64,000 bases of DNA from Meghimatium bilineatum. Taxonomy: Eukaryota; Mollusca; Gastropoda; Stylommatophora; Philomycidae. Each line of letters starts with the position of its first letter. Position 1 is the first letter of the stretch. A program made the position numbers and the translations under genes. Below are positions 11,668 to 21,646 of this stretch, piece by piece. A model generated the notes under the pieces. It saw only the letters and a list, made by a program, of their open reading frames with translations. It did not search any database and was not told the origin of the DNA. The stretch spans positions 18,070,498 through 18,134,497 of the forward strand of contig CM067299.1 in NCBI GenBank assembly GCA_034231615.1, read 5' to 3'.

Positions 11668-11945
11668 TTAGTTAGTTAGTTAGTTATTCCTCTAGGGCCA
11701 AAGACAGCACATAGGGCGGATGTCATAGATTTCCATGTCTCTCGTTGCATTGCAATTTGCTTTAGATCTTCATTGTTTCTGATACCGATGGTGAAACGTT
11801 CCCTTGTAATAGTTCTACGTACAGTTCCTTTTGGTCTTCCTCGTTTTCTCTTGCCCTTTAGTGACCACATCAAAGCTTGACATGGGAGTCTTTCAGTATT
11901 CATTCGTAGCGCGTGTCCGATGTAATTCCAGCGACGCTTTCTGAT
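11668..11945 (-). pseudogene. RTE-type retrotransposon 3' end with (TTAG)n tail
   Basis: Minus strand reads KRRWNYIGHALRMNTERLP, then KRKRGRPKGTVRRTI and WKSMTSALCAVFGPRG followed by stop. Same family as the + copies at 13 and 26 kb (RRWTYIGHILRM, WRAMTSALYAKLGRRG). The ORF end abuts a tetranucleotide run (ttagttagttag), which on this strand is the simple-repeat tail expected at an RTE 3' terminus. 5'-truncated. Confidence 0.8.
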
Positions 11946-12024
11946 ACAGGTGGATACATTTTGTGTGTTACTTCGACTATAATTCTATCAAATGTTGATT
12001 TTATTTTATTATAGGATGCTGCGT

Positions 12025-12212
12025 CCAACTCTGTAGCAAAGTGGTACAAATCGCGTCTGTGACGGCCAAGGTACCGAGTTCGATCCCCACCACAGGTAAT
12101 TGTGCATCCGAACCGTTCAGAAAACAATGGCACAATGCTAAACATATTTATATTGCCTAAAAAATCACTACAGCCACAAAATGCAGGGTTAATGGTTACG
12201 TCCTGAATACCA
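12025..12212 (+). mobile_element. tRNA-derived SINE (family 3) with target duplication
   Basis: Head: ctgtagcaaagtggtacaaa (A-box-like), then ggtaccgagttcgatcccca (B box). Body: gaaccgttcagaaaacaatgg, aaacatatttatattgccta, gctacgtcctgaata-type end. Flanks ataggatgctgcgt (12011-12024) and atagtatgctgtgt (12213-12226) are a 14-bp duplication with two mismatches. Other copies: 29863-30012 (+), 34205-34410 (-), 61560-61675 (+, 5' part). Confidence 0.8.
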
Positions 12213-12257
12213 ATAGTATGCTGTGTTTAAAAAAAAATTACATTTACTAGTCTCTTT

Positions 12258-12576
12258 GTCACTCACTCACTCACTCACTCACTCACTCACTCACTCACTC
12301 ACTCACTCACTCACTCACTCACTCACTCACTCACTCACTCACCCACCCACTCACTCACTCACTCACTCACTCACTCACTCACTCACTCACTCACTCACTC
12401 ACTCACACTCACTCACTCACTCACTCACTCACACGCACTCACTCACTCACTCACTCACACTCACTCACTCACACTCACTCACTCACACTCACTCACTCAC
12501 TCACTCACTTACTCACACTCACACTCACTCACACTCACTCACACTCACTCACTCACTCACTCACTCACTCACTCGT
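12258..12576. repeat. (ACTC)n tetranucleotide microsatellite
   Basis: About 318 bp of actc with occasional acac phase shifts; the Thr-His-Ser-Leu ORF across it is a repeat artefact. Confidence 0.96.
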
Positions 12577-12945
12577 ACACTGATTTACTTTTGTGCTCAT
12601 TAATTAACTCGCCTACTTATTTGCATACTCAATAACTCACCGAATTTCAATTACTACGACTGCTAAATAATTTCACTCATTTGCCTCGCTCTCTGTACAC
12701 TGACTCACAAGAAACAATATCAGTTTACAAAGATAATAACGCTATTTTAGACATTTGTTAACAACATGAAATTACAGAAACAATTACATATCAACCGCGT
12801 TAATTTCTCATAAGGACGACAAACACATCAAGAATATCAGTGTAATCAGGGATTCTCAACCTGTATTTCAAATGTTCATAATAGTATGTATTGATATAAT
12901 CATATTTCAAAATTTTATTTAATTTATTTGAGCATATTAGTAGAT
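12577..12945. other. Unannotated non-coding stretch
   Basis: AT-rich; nothing recognised. Confidence 0.5.
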
Positions 12946-12948
12946 TTT

Positions 12949-13745
12949 CGCGCAACAGATAGGCCTTCATATAAACACAGATAAAACGAAAATTATGAAC
13001 TTTACCGGCCTGACAGAATCAACTAAACTAGATGATAATATACTAATTTTCAAATATATTAATTATACTATAATTTCAAATTTCGTATAATTGGGAAGCA
13101 AGATAACAGCAGACGGCGATACCAACTCAGAAATCAAGACTCGAATCGCTCTCTCCTCCAACGTCTTCAACAAACTCTCAAACATCTGGAGATCGAAGAT
13201 CGCAAGTAAACACATCAGACTGCGACTATTCAACGCAATGTGATTCCATCATTGACATATGGTTGTGAAAGTTGAAAATCTACCACACAAATGGATAAGA
13301 AGTTAGTTTTCTTCGAGAATAGATGCCTCAGAAAAATCACAAATACAAATTGGAAAGATTTCAAATCAAACGACATACTAAGAAAGGAGTTAAAACAAGA
13401 ATATGTGACGAACATCATCAGAAAACGCCGCTGGACGTACATCGGCCACATACTTAGAATGAAGAAGACAGAATTCCACGACAAGCCTTCATGTGGACAC
13501 CAGACGCGAAAAAGCTAACAGGGATGACCAAAAGCAACGCCCAGAAGAACATTTATGAATAAATTTAAATAAACAGGCAAAATGGCACAAGACCTACAAT
13601 CCCTAACAACTGACCGACAGGCATGGAGAACTATGACATCCGCATTATGTGTCAAACTTGGCAAAAGAGGAACTGACTGTAGATTAGCAGAAAGTCAGAA
13701 AAAATACGTCGATCAGGTTTGTGCTGTAGTAACACAAATACGAAA
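12949..13745 (+). pseudogene. RTE-type retrotransposon remnant, palm end to C-terminus
   Basis: IGLHINTDKTKIMNF (end of the RT palm), LGSKITADGDTNSEIKTRIA (thumb), then, after frame changes, FENRCLRKITNTNWKDFKSN, KRRWTYIGHILRMKK and the C-terminal TDRQAWRTMTSALCVKLGKR. Several stops and frameshifts. Nearly the same protein as at 26 kb. Confidence 0.82.
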
Positions 13746-14014
13746 GTAAATATAGCAAATGATTAATTCTGTGTTACATATACATACTGCTGCCAGTTAA
13801 TTAAAAGATAATAGAAACATTTATAATAAATATAATTAACACATATATATTACATATATATTACATATATATTACATATATATATTCTTATTATTCTGTT
13901 TGTTTTAATTATTTGTTCTGACAAAGATCTTAGAAATGTCAATCGTACAATCGTTTTCATTCTTATTAATTTATTATTATAATTGTTACTAACATTGTTT
14001 TATATCATCATCAT

Positions 14015-14215
14015 CATGTGACATATTCTTTCCAGAACTTAGTCTTCCCTATGCATCTCTTGAATTCTCCGCGATCTCGAGCAAGTTGCCATGCCTATTT
14101 TAGTGACATGAGCATTCTTGAATATCTTTTCTCCAACGGCGTCGTGGGCGAACTTTACGCCTGTTTCCTTCTATCGTTCCCCACATTAACACTCTCCATG
14201 CCGTCTTGTCTCTGA
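14015..14215 (-). pseudogene. Retrotransposon ORF C-terminal fragment
   Basis: Minus strand reads AWQLARDRGEFKRCIGKTKF then WKEYVT, preceded by a stop. The fragment at 25.9-26.05 kb ends the same way (ITKTTFWKEYVV). The A-x-x-LARDR-x-x-x-R pattern is common at the end of RTE-like pol proteins. Confidence 0.55.
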
Positions 14216-14629
14216 ATGTGGCTGAAAAAAATAGCTTTTTCTTTAATATGTTGTTTAGAAGACAGCCTTCCGAGACGTTAAAAAAATTCTCACAAAAATG
14301 AGGAAATAAAACCCTTGTCTTAGGTTACCCCCTCCCCCCAATATATATATTTATGCTTAAAATGATATGAAAACTACATGTTAGATAGTCTACATGTGTT
14401 TGAGAACATGTTAACAAACCAGGAAGTAAAAGTGTGTTTGTATATCTGATTAAACTCATTTTTCATAGAGTGTATTTTTGTTTATGCACGCAATGAGTAA
14501 GCTAGTTGATACCTGCTGTGTATTTTAGAACATGTTTATATAGGTACGTGCTTAATACTCACTAGCGTATGCTATCAAGGTTACGTGAATGCATACACTG
14601 ACATTTTCAGGGCTGAATCATCAGGGATA
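14216..14629. other. Unannotated non-coding stretch
   Basis: Nothing recognised. Confidence 0.5.
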
Positions 14630-14895
14630 AGGTGTATGCTGTAAGCCAGTAGATTTCAATACTTGTAGAAATGCAAACCTGAAGTTTACGATGGTGTATG
14701 CTGTAAGCCAGTATATTTCAATACTTGTAGAAATGCAAACCTGAAGTTTATGATGGTGTATGCTGTAAGCCAGTAGTTTTCAATACTTGTAGAAATGCAA
14801 ACCTGAAGTTTATGATGGTGTATGCTGTAAGCCAGTAGTTTTCAATACTTGTAGAAATGCAAACTTGAAGTTTATGATGGTTTATGCTGTAAGCA
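14630..14895. repeat. 62-bp minisatellite, four to five units
   Basis: Unit tgatggtgtatgctgtaagc then cagtagttttcaatacttgt agaaatgcaaacctgaagttta. The last unit runs into the endonuclease fragment at 14900. Confidence 0.9.
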
Positions 14896-15465
14896 AGTCC
14901 ACATCCGAGGATACCAAACATTTCAGAATGATAGAGAAAAAAAAGACAGAAAGGTGGAGTTCTTATACTGGCCAAAAATAATATCGTTGCCTCTGAAATC
15001 CGAGTAAACACTGAAGAACAGACTGAAATATTTGAAATCTGATTAACCCTTACAACTAAAGAGGTTACAGTATATAGTTATTATTGTCCACAAGACAAGA
15101 ACCTATCTCTGCACACAATTAACACAGAAAAAGATACATGTCTTGTGGTTGGTGACTTTATTAGCCACTCACAGAGTTGGGGATATACAGAACAAGATAC
15201 AATAGGAGAAGTGGAAGACATGACAGTGCAATGAAATTTCAACTGCTTAATGAACCCGAAGATCACCGAACTGACTACTTTAGAAGATGGCACACCACCT
15301 CAATCCCAGAACTAACCTTTGCAACAGACGCTCTAGCCAAAATAACATACAGGGAAGTGCTGGAACAGCTTGGTGGAAGTGACCATCGCTCCATCAAACT
15401 CACCATTGACATTTTCCACACTCCTGCTGGCCCCACAACCACACCTAGATGGAACAACATCTAGT
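14896..15465 (+). pseudogene. Jockey-type non-LTR retrotransposon, endonuclease (EEP) domain fragment
   Basis: First frame: IRGYQTFQNDREKKRQKGGV, LILAKNNI, then a stop, VTVYSYYCPQDKN and VVGDF-SHSQSWGY (the GDFN-x-H motif of the AP-endonuclease-like domain). After a frameshift near 15225: WHTTSIPELTFATDAL and GGSDHRSIKLTID (the catalytic SDH motif). It ends at PRWNN, where a tandem array takes over. Probably the same element class as the pol relics at 43-50 kb. Confidence 0.82.
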
Positions 15466-16535
15466 ATGTCTTTAATAGACGAACAACATCTAGTTTGTCT
15501 TTAATAGACGAACAACATTTAGTATCTCTTAATCCACGAACACCATCTAGTATCTAATTAATACACGAACATCATCTAATATCTAATTAATCCACGAACA
15601 TTATCTAATTAATCCACCAACACCATCTAATATCTAATTAATACACGAACATCATCTAATATCTAATTAATACACGAACACCATCTAATATATAATTAAT
15701 ACACGAACATCATCTAATATCTAATTAATACACGAACATCATCTAGTATCTAATTAATACACGAACATCATCTAATTAATACACGAACATCATCTAATTA
15801 ATACACGAACATCATCTAGTATCTAATTACTCCACGAACATCATCTAATATATAAATAATACACGAACACCATCTAATATCTAATTAATACACGAACATC
15901 ATCTAATATCTAATTAATACACGAACACCATCTAATATCTAATTAATACAAGAACATCATCTAATATCTAATTAATACACGAACATCATCTAATATCGAA
16001 TTAATACACGAACATCATCTAATTAATACACGAACATCATCTAATATCTAATTAGTACACGAGTATCATCTAGTATCTAATTAATACACGAACATCATCT
16101 AGTATCTAATTAATACACGAACATCATCTAGTATCTAATTAATACACGAACATCATCTAATATCTAATTAATACACGAACATCATCTAATTAATACACGA
16201 ACATCATCTAATATCTAATTAATACACGAACATCATCTAATTAATACACGAACATCATCTAATATCTAATTAATAGACGAACATCATCTAATATATAATT
16301 AATAGACGAACAACATCTAATATCTAATTAATAGACGAACAACATCTAGTATCTCCTTAATAGACGAACAACATCTAATATCTAATTAATAGACGAACAA
16401 CATCTAATATCTAATTAATAGACGAACAACATCTAATATCTCCTTAATAGACGAACATCATCTAATATCTAATTAATAGACGAACAACATCTAGTATCTC
16501 CTTCATAGACGAACAACATCTAATATGTCTTTAAT
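15460..16535. repeat. 29-bp minisatellite, about 40 units with 22-bp short variants
   Basis: Unit acgaacatcatctaatatct then aattaatac; the short variant lacks the second half of the taatatct section. The first units (gaacaacatctagtatgtct ttaatagac) overlap the last codons of the endonuclease fragment. Confidence 0.93.
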
Positions 16536-17038
16536 GAGACAATTTTTAAACGATTTTTTTGTACAAAGAAGCGCAGGAACAGACCTTGCTAATTCTCTTA
16601 AAAGTATGGGCAGATCTTCCATCCACTTCTTACTTACACAAGCAAACAACCGCATGCTCAGCTGCTAGACCTCAAACATTTTACTTATGTGTCAGGAGAG
16701 AAACTCTAGTCTTATCTCACTTTATCCATTCCAACGATGCACCTACTTTTACAGTCATGATCGTCTAATGATATTTGCACGTCTGTGAAGTTTCCGTCGG
16801 TTTGTCTGGAGAAGAAACAAATACAACGCAAGAAAAAACCTATGGCATTTATAGAAATCTTCTCTGCGTATTCCCATATACATGACGTTAACAGAAACCT
16901 AGGAAACATTGGCTAATGGAAACACATGATGTGGAGGTTTCGTTCATTCTTTACTGTTCATGTTTGCATATGCATTTCGCATGACAGAATATTTATTTCC
17001 TTATTATTTACATTTCTGTTCATAGTTTTTGTCACACA
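16536..17038. other. Unannotated non-coding stretch
   Basis: Open frames of 65-69 residues on both strands lack recognisable motifs. Confidence 0.5.
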
Positions 17039-17039
17039 T

Positions 17040-18245
17040 TATTTTCACGCGTGTAGTCAACTTGCTCACATAATAATATCTTCGTGTGTGTAGTCAGTCC
17101 ACTTGCTCACATAATAATTTCTTCGTGTGTGTAGTCCACTTGCTTACTTAATCGTATCTTCGTGTGTGTAGTCCACTTGCTCACATAATAATTTCTTCGT
17201 GTGTGCAGTCCACTTGCTCACATAATAATCTCTTCGTGTGTGTAGTCCACTTTCTAACATAATAATCTCTTCGTGTATGTAGTCCACTTGCTCACATAAT
17301 AATCTCTTCGTGTGTGTAGTCCACTTGCTCACATAATAATCTCTTCGTGTGTGTAGTCCACTTGCTCACATAATAATCTCTTCGTGTGTGTAGTCCACTT
17401 GCTCACATAATAATCTCTTCGTGTGTGTAGTCCACTTGCTCACATACCCGTCTTGTCATGTGTGGAGTCCACTTACTAACATACCCATCTTCTCATTGTG
17501 GAGTCTATGTATTCGCATGCTACTCTCCGCATGTGTAGCCCAATGGCTCACATTCGAATCTTCTATGTATTCTGTGTATTTCATTTGCTCACATATTAAT
17601 CTCATCACTTGGGAGTCAACTTACGCACATACTACTTTTCTCACATGTGAGTCACTCACATACCAATCTCCTCGGCTGTGAGTCAACCTGTTTACTGAAT
17701 AATCTCCTCACATGTGATTCCACTTGCTCACATACTAAATTCCTAATGTGCAGTAAACTTGCTCAAACGCTAATCTCCTCACCTGCTAGTCCAATTTTTA
17801 CACACGATAATCTCCTCACCTGTGAGTCCAATTTTTACACACGATAATCTCCTCACCTGCGAGTCCAATTTTTACACACGATAATCTCCTCACCTGTGAG
17901 TCTACTTGCTCACATACTAATCTCCTAACCTGTGAGTCTACTTTCTCACATACTAATCTCATCACCTGTGAGTCCACTTGCTTACATACTAATCTCATCA
18001 CCTGTGAGTCCACTTGCTCACATACTAATCTCCTCACCTGTGAGGCAACTTGCTCACATACTAATCTCCTAACCTGTGAGTCTACTTTCTCACATACTAA
18101 TCTCATCACCTGTGAGTCCACTTGCTTACATACTAATCTCATCACCTGTGAGTCCACTTGCTCACATACTAATCTCCTCACCTGTGAGGCAACTTGCTCA
18201 CATACTAATCTCCTCACCTGTAAGTCCACCTGTTCAAATGCTAAT
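17040..18245. repeat. Compound 37/36-bp minisatellite
   Basis: 17040-17450: tcttcgtgtgtgtagtccac plus ttgctcacataataatc (37 bp). 17460-17780 is a diverged transition. 17780-18245: acctgtgagtccacttgctc plus acatactaatctcctc (36 bp). The shared cacttgctcacat core shows one origin. The 36-bp part is open in frame on the minus strand (VCEQVDSQVRRL); not considered coding. Confidence 0.9.
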
Positions 18246-19120
18246 CTGATTATCATCTCCAGTGATAACCTGCATTCATAACGCATAGTTTTATAACAAG
18301 TCTTACATTGTAACTGCCAGCATATAACCAAAAGTACTGCTGTCTATCGTTGAAAGCAGACCCCACTGGAAGACGTAAATAACCCCGCTTCTAACGATAT
18401 TCCAATATCAGGCCAACTACAGTCCAGTTAACTTGCGTTCAGTTGACCTATGTCAAGGTTGATTTAAGACGTGTCTATAGTAGAAGATAAAATACCAACC
18501 CAGTTATGATTATGCTGCCTCTTTGTGAGGGCAAGAGGGCAACAATACTCATATGAGGTCAACGCGTGGGGCGTGCCATGTCGACACAGCATATTCTGAT
18601 ATATTTAATTGGAACTCTACATGGTGAAATCGCAGACTTTCTGAATTTGGTAAGAAATTTGGAGCCAATGAACGCACGCATATAAAGGGGGAGGGGTGGT
18701 GGATGGTGGTGTTCAATTCTCTCTTCCCCCCCCCACTTCCAAAAATATAACATGACATTTAGTGCTAGTGAGCAAGTAAAAATGAGGAAAACACCCCCTC
18801 CCCGACGTCTTTCTTTCGTAATCGGTTCTCCCCCCCCCCACCCGATTATAAAAAAAAGAAAAAAAGATGATTACAGATATAAAGAAATACGAGGTGATTA
18901 ACTGTTTCTGTAAACCCTCACCTTTACCAAGGTATTATCTACAGAACTGAGCCAAATGTATATAAAATAAAATGTAAATTGAGGCATTATGTCACCATTG
19001 ATTTTTAGTTTGGCTATAGATTGGGTAATGAGAAAATTCGCTCCAAATGAGTACTTTGATATTACGCCCTGATATAACAAAGAAGGAACTCTTTGTTAGG
19101 TTGAAAGAGCGTGTCTTGGT
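18246..19120. other. Unannotated non-coding stretch
   Basis: C-runs near 18725 and 18830 and an A-rich tract at 18850; no gene seen. Confidence 0.5.
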
Positions 19121-19123
19121 CAA

Positions 19124-19235
19124 ATGATGCCAACCCTCCAGTTAATACTTTGATATAAAATGAGGCCAACCCACCAGTTAATACTTTGATATAAAATGAG
19201 GCCAACCCACCAGTTAATACTTTGATATAAAATGG
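19124..19235. repeat. 36-bp direct repeat, three units
   Basis: ccaacccaccagttaatact plus ttgatataaaatgagg. Confidence 0.88.
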
Positions 19236-19623
19236 AAGAGTGATATGAGTTAAAATGATCTTGATTTTGCAGACGACTTGAAGTCCTACTTCTGACAGAA
19301 TACAAGAAATATTGAATCGTCTTTGTCTACTTTCAGAATAAGTAGACCTTCAAATTAACACTTCGCAGACTAAGATAATATTTGTCAGTTTACATTTTGT
19401 TATCACTTTCAACGGAGGAACAGTTCACGCAGTGCATACATTTTCCTACTTGGTCAATAAAATGACAAAAGATGGGTATATAGCAAAATAAATGTCGATG
19501 TTTTGGTATTCAGTGCTTTCAACCACATGATATCTATAAAAAAAACATTAGCTGGGAAGAATTCATATCAAACATGCAAATAAGAGAAGACACGTAGCAG
19601 CAATTCGTTTCTTTAATAACAAC

Positions 19624-19723
19624 NNNNNNNNNNNNNNNNNNNNNNNNNNNNNNNNNNNNNNNNNNNNNNNNNNNNNNNNNNNNNNNNNNNNNNNNNNNNN
19701 NNNNNNNNNNNNNNNNNNNNNNN
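19624..19723. other. Assembly gap (100 N)
   Basis: Exactly 100 ambiguous bases, the conventional length for a gap of unknown size. Confidence 0.99.
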
Positions 19724-19734
19724 GGGTGCAAGAA

Positions 19735-19870
19735 CAGGGCCGCTTCTTCTTTCCAGCATGTCATAGAAGGCGACTATGGAAAGTTGGGGGATAGGCTGTC
19801 AACCGGTCAACTGTAAAAATCAAAAAATCATCGTCACTGTGTGTCGTGTCTTAACTTCTTACTGTTGTTT
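19735..19870 (+). repeat. Dispersed repeat fragment related to 63.56 kb
   Basis: catgtcatagaaggcgact, gttgggggataggctgtcaa, tcatcgtcactg and gtcttaactt occur in the same order at 63550-63670. The gtcgtaaaaggcgactaagg type sequence is also in family 2 SINEs. Confidence 0.6.
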
Positions 19871-19989
19871 TCTTTGAAATATCCCCAGGGATAGCATAGA
19901 TAATCACGCCAGCTGACATTGCACATTTGTCCTTTAGTGGCAGCCTGATTAGTGGCGGAATGCTAGATGTGCAGTTACTACAGATGGGC

Positions 19990-20335
19990 TAATAGATCTA
20001 ACAAAAGAATGATGAGCTAGTTGACCCAGACGTGGAAGCTGCAATTATTGCAGGAGGTGATGATCCTGGGATACTTTGGAGCATTCCTTCGGAGGTTAAA
20101 AATGCATCCAAAAATTACCATAACATAACCATGCCTTTGAAAAAATCTTCTACAAGTCTGGATACCACATCGATTTTTCATCTGAGTACTTTTGTCAGTA
20201 AGGCTATGGACTGTCAAGAGCTACCTGTTCACAGCTAAATGGGTTATTTCTTCATCATCTGAGTACTTTTGTCAGGAAGGCTATGGACTGTCAAGAGCTA
20301 CCTGTTCACAGCTAAATGGGTTATTTCTTCACCAT
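19990..20335 (+). other. Possible decayed coding fragment and 77-bp direct duplication
   Basis: An open frame before the first duplicated unit reads NDELVDPDVEAAIIAGGDD then PGILWSIPSEVKNASKN, which looks more protein-like than its surroundings; I do not recognise a family and see no splice sites. 20179-20255 and 20256-20332 are two nearly identical 77-bp units (catctgagtacttttgtcag...). Confidence 0.35.
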
Positions 20336-20411
20336 CATCGCGATGAAATATAAAATCGTGAATTTTATTAAATGAAATATATCTTCTTGAATTCAATAAT
20401 ATCACTAAATA

Positions 20412-20558
20412 TGGATGTATCGGGCCATTAGCGCAAATAAAACGGCGACACAATACCTTCCATTCTCTGGATTACATCTTGTGGGTAATCCAGACCATGA
20501 TCCTGCTACAAGAGAAATCCAGCAGGAGTTTGAGAGTGAATGCTGGAGAAGAAGAAGA
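20412..20558 (+). mobile_element. SINE-like family 1 copy, slightly 5'-truncated
   Basis: ggatgtatcgggccattagc to gagagtgaatgctggagaag plus (GAA)n. Flanks share gaattcaat-atat (about 20385 and 20556), a probable target duplication. Confidence 0.78.
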
Positions 20559-20679
20559 ATTCAATTATATGAAATATATAATCCTGATTTTAATAATATA
20601 ACAAAGATCATCCTGATTTTAATATCATCTAAATTTCAGGGCTTGGGGATTAGGGACCGTAGACATGATCGATAAAGAA

Positions 20680-21560
20680 GGGGGGAGGGGAATTTACCTT
20701 TATAATGGTCTTTCATTTGTTTTCTGGTTCCAGATCGTCATTTTCTAAGGTAAAATCTGATGATCTTTTTGAGAAATTTCGCTAAAGCTGATTTTAAAAA
20801 AAGAAGGCTTTTACTCGCTTTTGGTAAAGTTTTTGGTGCTACAAGTCATGTTATTGAAAGGGGGGTGGTGGTGGTGGTTAAACGTCCCCCTTTCATCTGG
20901 TTAGAATGCATTAAACTTAGTGGTGAATGGGACTAAACAGTAATAAGACTAAAAAAAAATATAACTATTTACAAACACATCTTATTAACCAACAAAATAA
21001 AAGATTCTGTGGGTTTTTTTTACAATTAATATTTGTGTTTTTGAGAAGCTGAGCTTGCATGAGAAAACTGAACAATTCTAATACAATCCCATCAACAAAT
21101 TAATTTTTGTTTCCGCAAATATATTCGTGGAAATTTATTTAATTCTTTGTATATGTATGTTGTCTATAGCCATATTTGTATGAGCTAGTCTGGCAAAAAC
21201 AAAAACTATTCAGTAGTTTTTCAGTTAAACTAGATCTATTTCTTTGCCAATCGAATAGTCTTGTAGTAAATTAGGAGTTAAACTAGTTTATTAACTTATC
21301 CAAGATTTGAAGTAGCTCAGAAATGTGTTTTGCAGTCTTTCAGTTGTCACGCTTACTCACATATCTGAAATGAATAAAATATTGAGTTTATTTCTTTAAA
21401 TTATCTCTTAATTTGATTCTGCACCATTTATTTTTATCCTGAGTGTCAACATGTTATTTTGTTTTTTATTTATTTTCACAATATCACAAAATTTGCCAGT
21501 TTTGATTTTTTAATCCAATCATATGCAACTAACACATGGCTTATTTTTGCATGGGGTGCC
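20680..21560 (+). other. Intron or upstream sequence before exon A
   Basis: AT-rich, with no recognised repeat. I looked for the preceding integrin exon (expected to end one base into a codon) and did not find one here. Confidence 0.5.
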
Positions 21561-21566
21561 TTCTAG

Positions 21567-21646
21567 CGGTGGATCGCTCGGATATAATTGACCAATATCA
21601 TCGACAAGGTTACTGTCAGGCTGGCTTTTCTGCAGTATTTTCGAGT
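21567..21646 (+). CDS. Integrin alpha exon A (first of two alternative CQAGF exons)
   Basis: 80-bp exon with acceptor ccttctag and donor gtaagt. It starts with two bases completing a codon and ends on a codon boundary. The translation contains VDRSDIIDQY followed by HRQGYCQAGFSAVFSS, matching the integrin alpha segment just before the GAPGS-YWQGQ strand; the RSDI piece resembles the CRSDI element common before this cysteine. It splices in frame to the exon at 42318. Exon B at 36083 repeats its 3' part. Of the 16 shared codons, 6 are identical, 7 differ synonymously and 3 change the residue, which indicates selection on both copies. It is longer than exon B by exactly six codons at the 5' end. 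Confidence 0.87.

Noticed and set aside
12223-12603. 126-residue Leu-Thr-His-Ser ORF
   Set aside because: (ACTC)n microsatellite.
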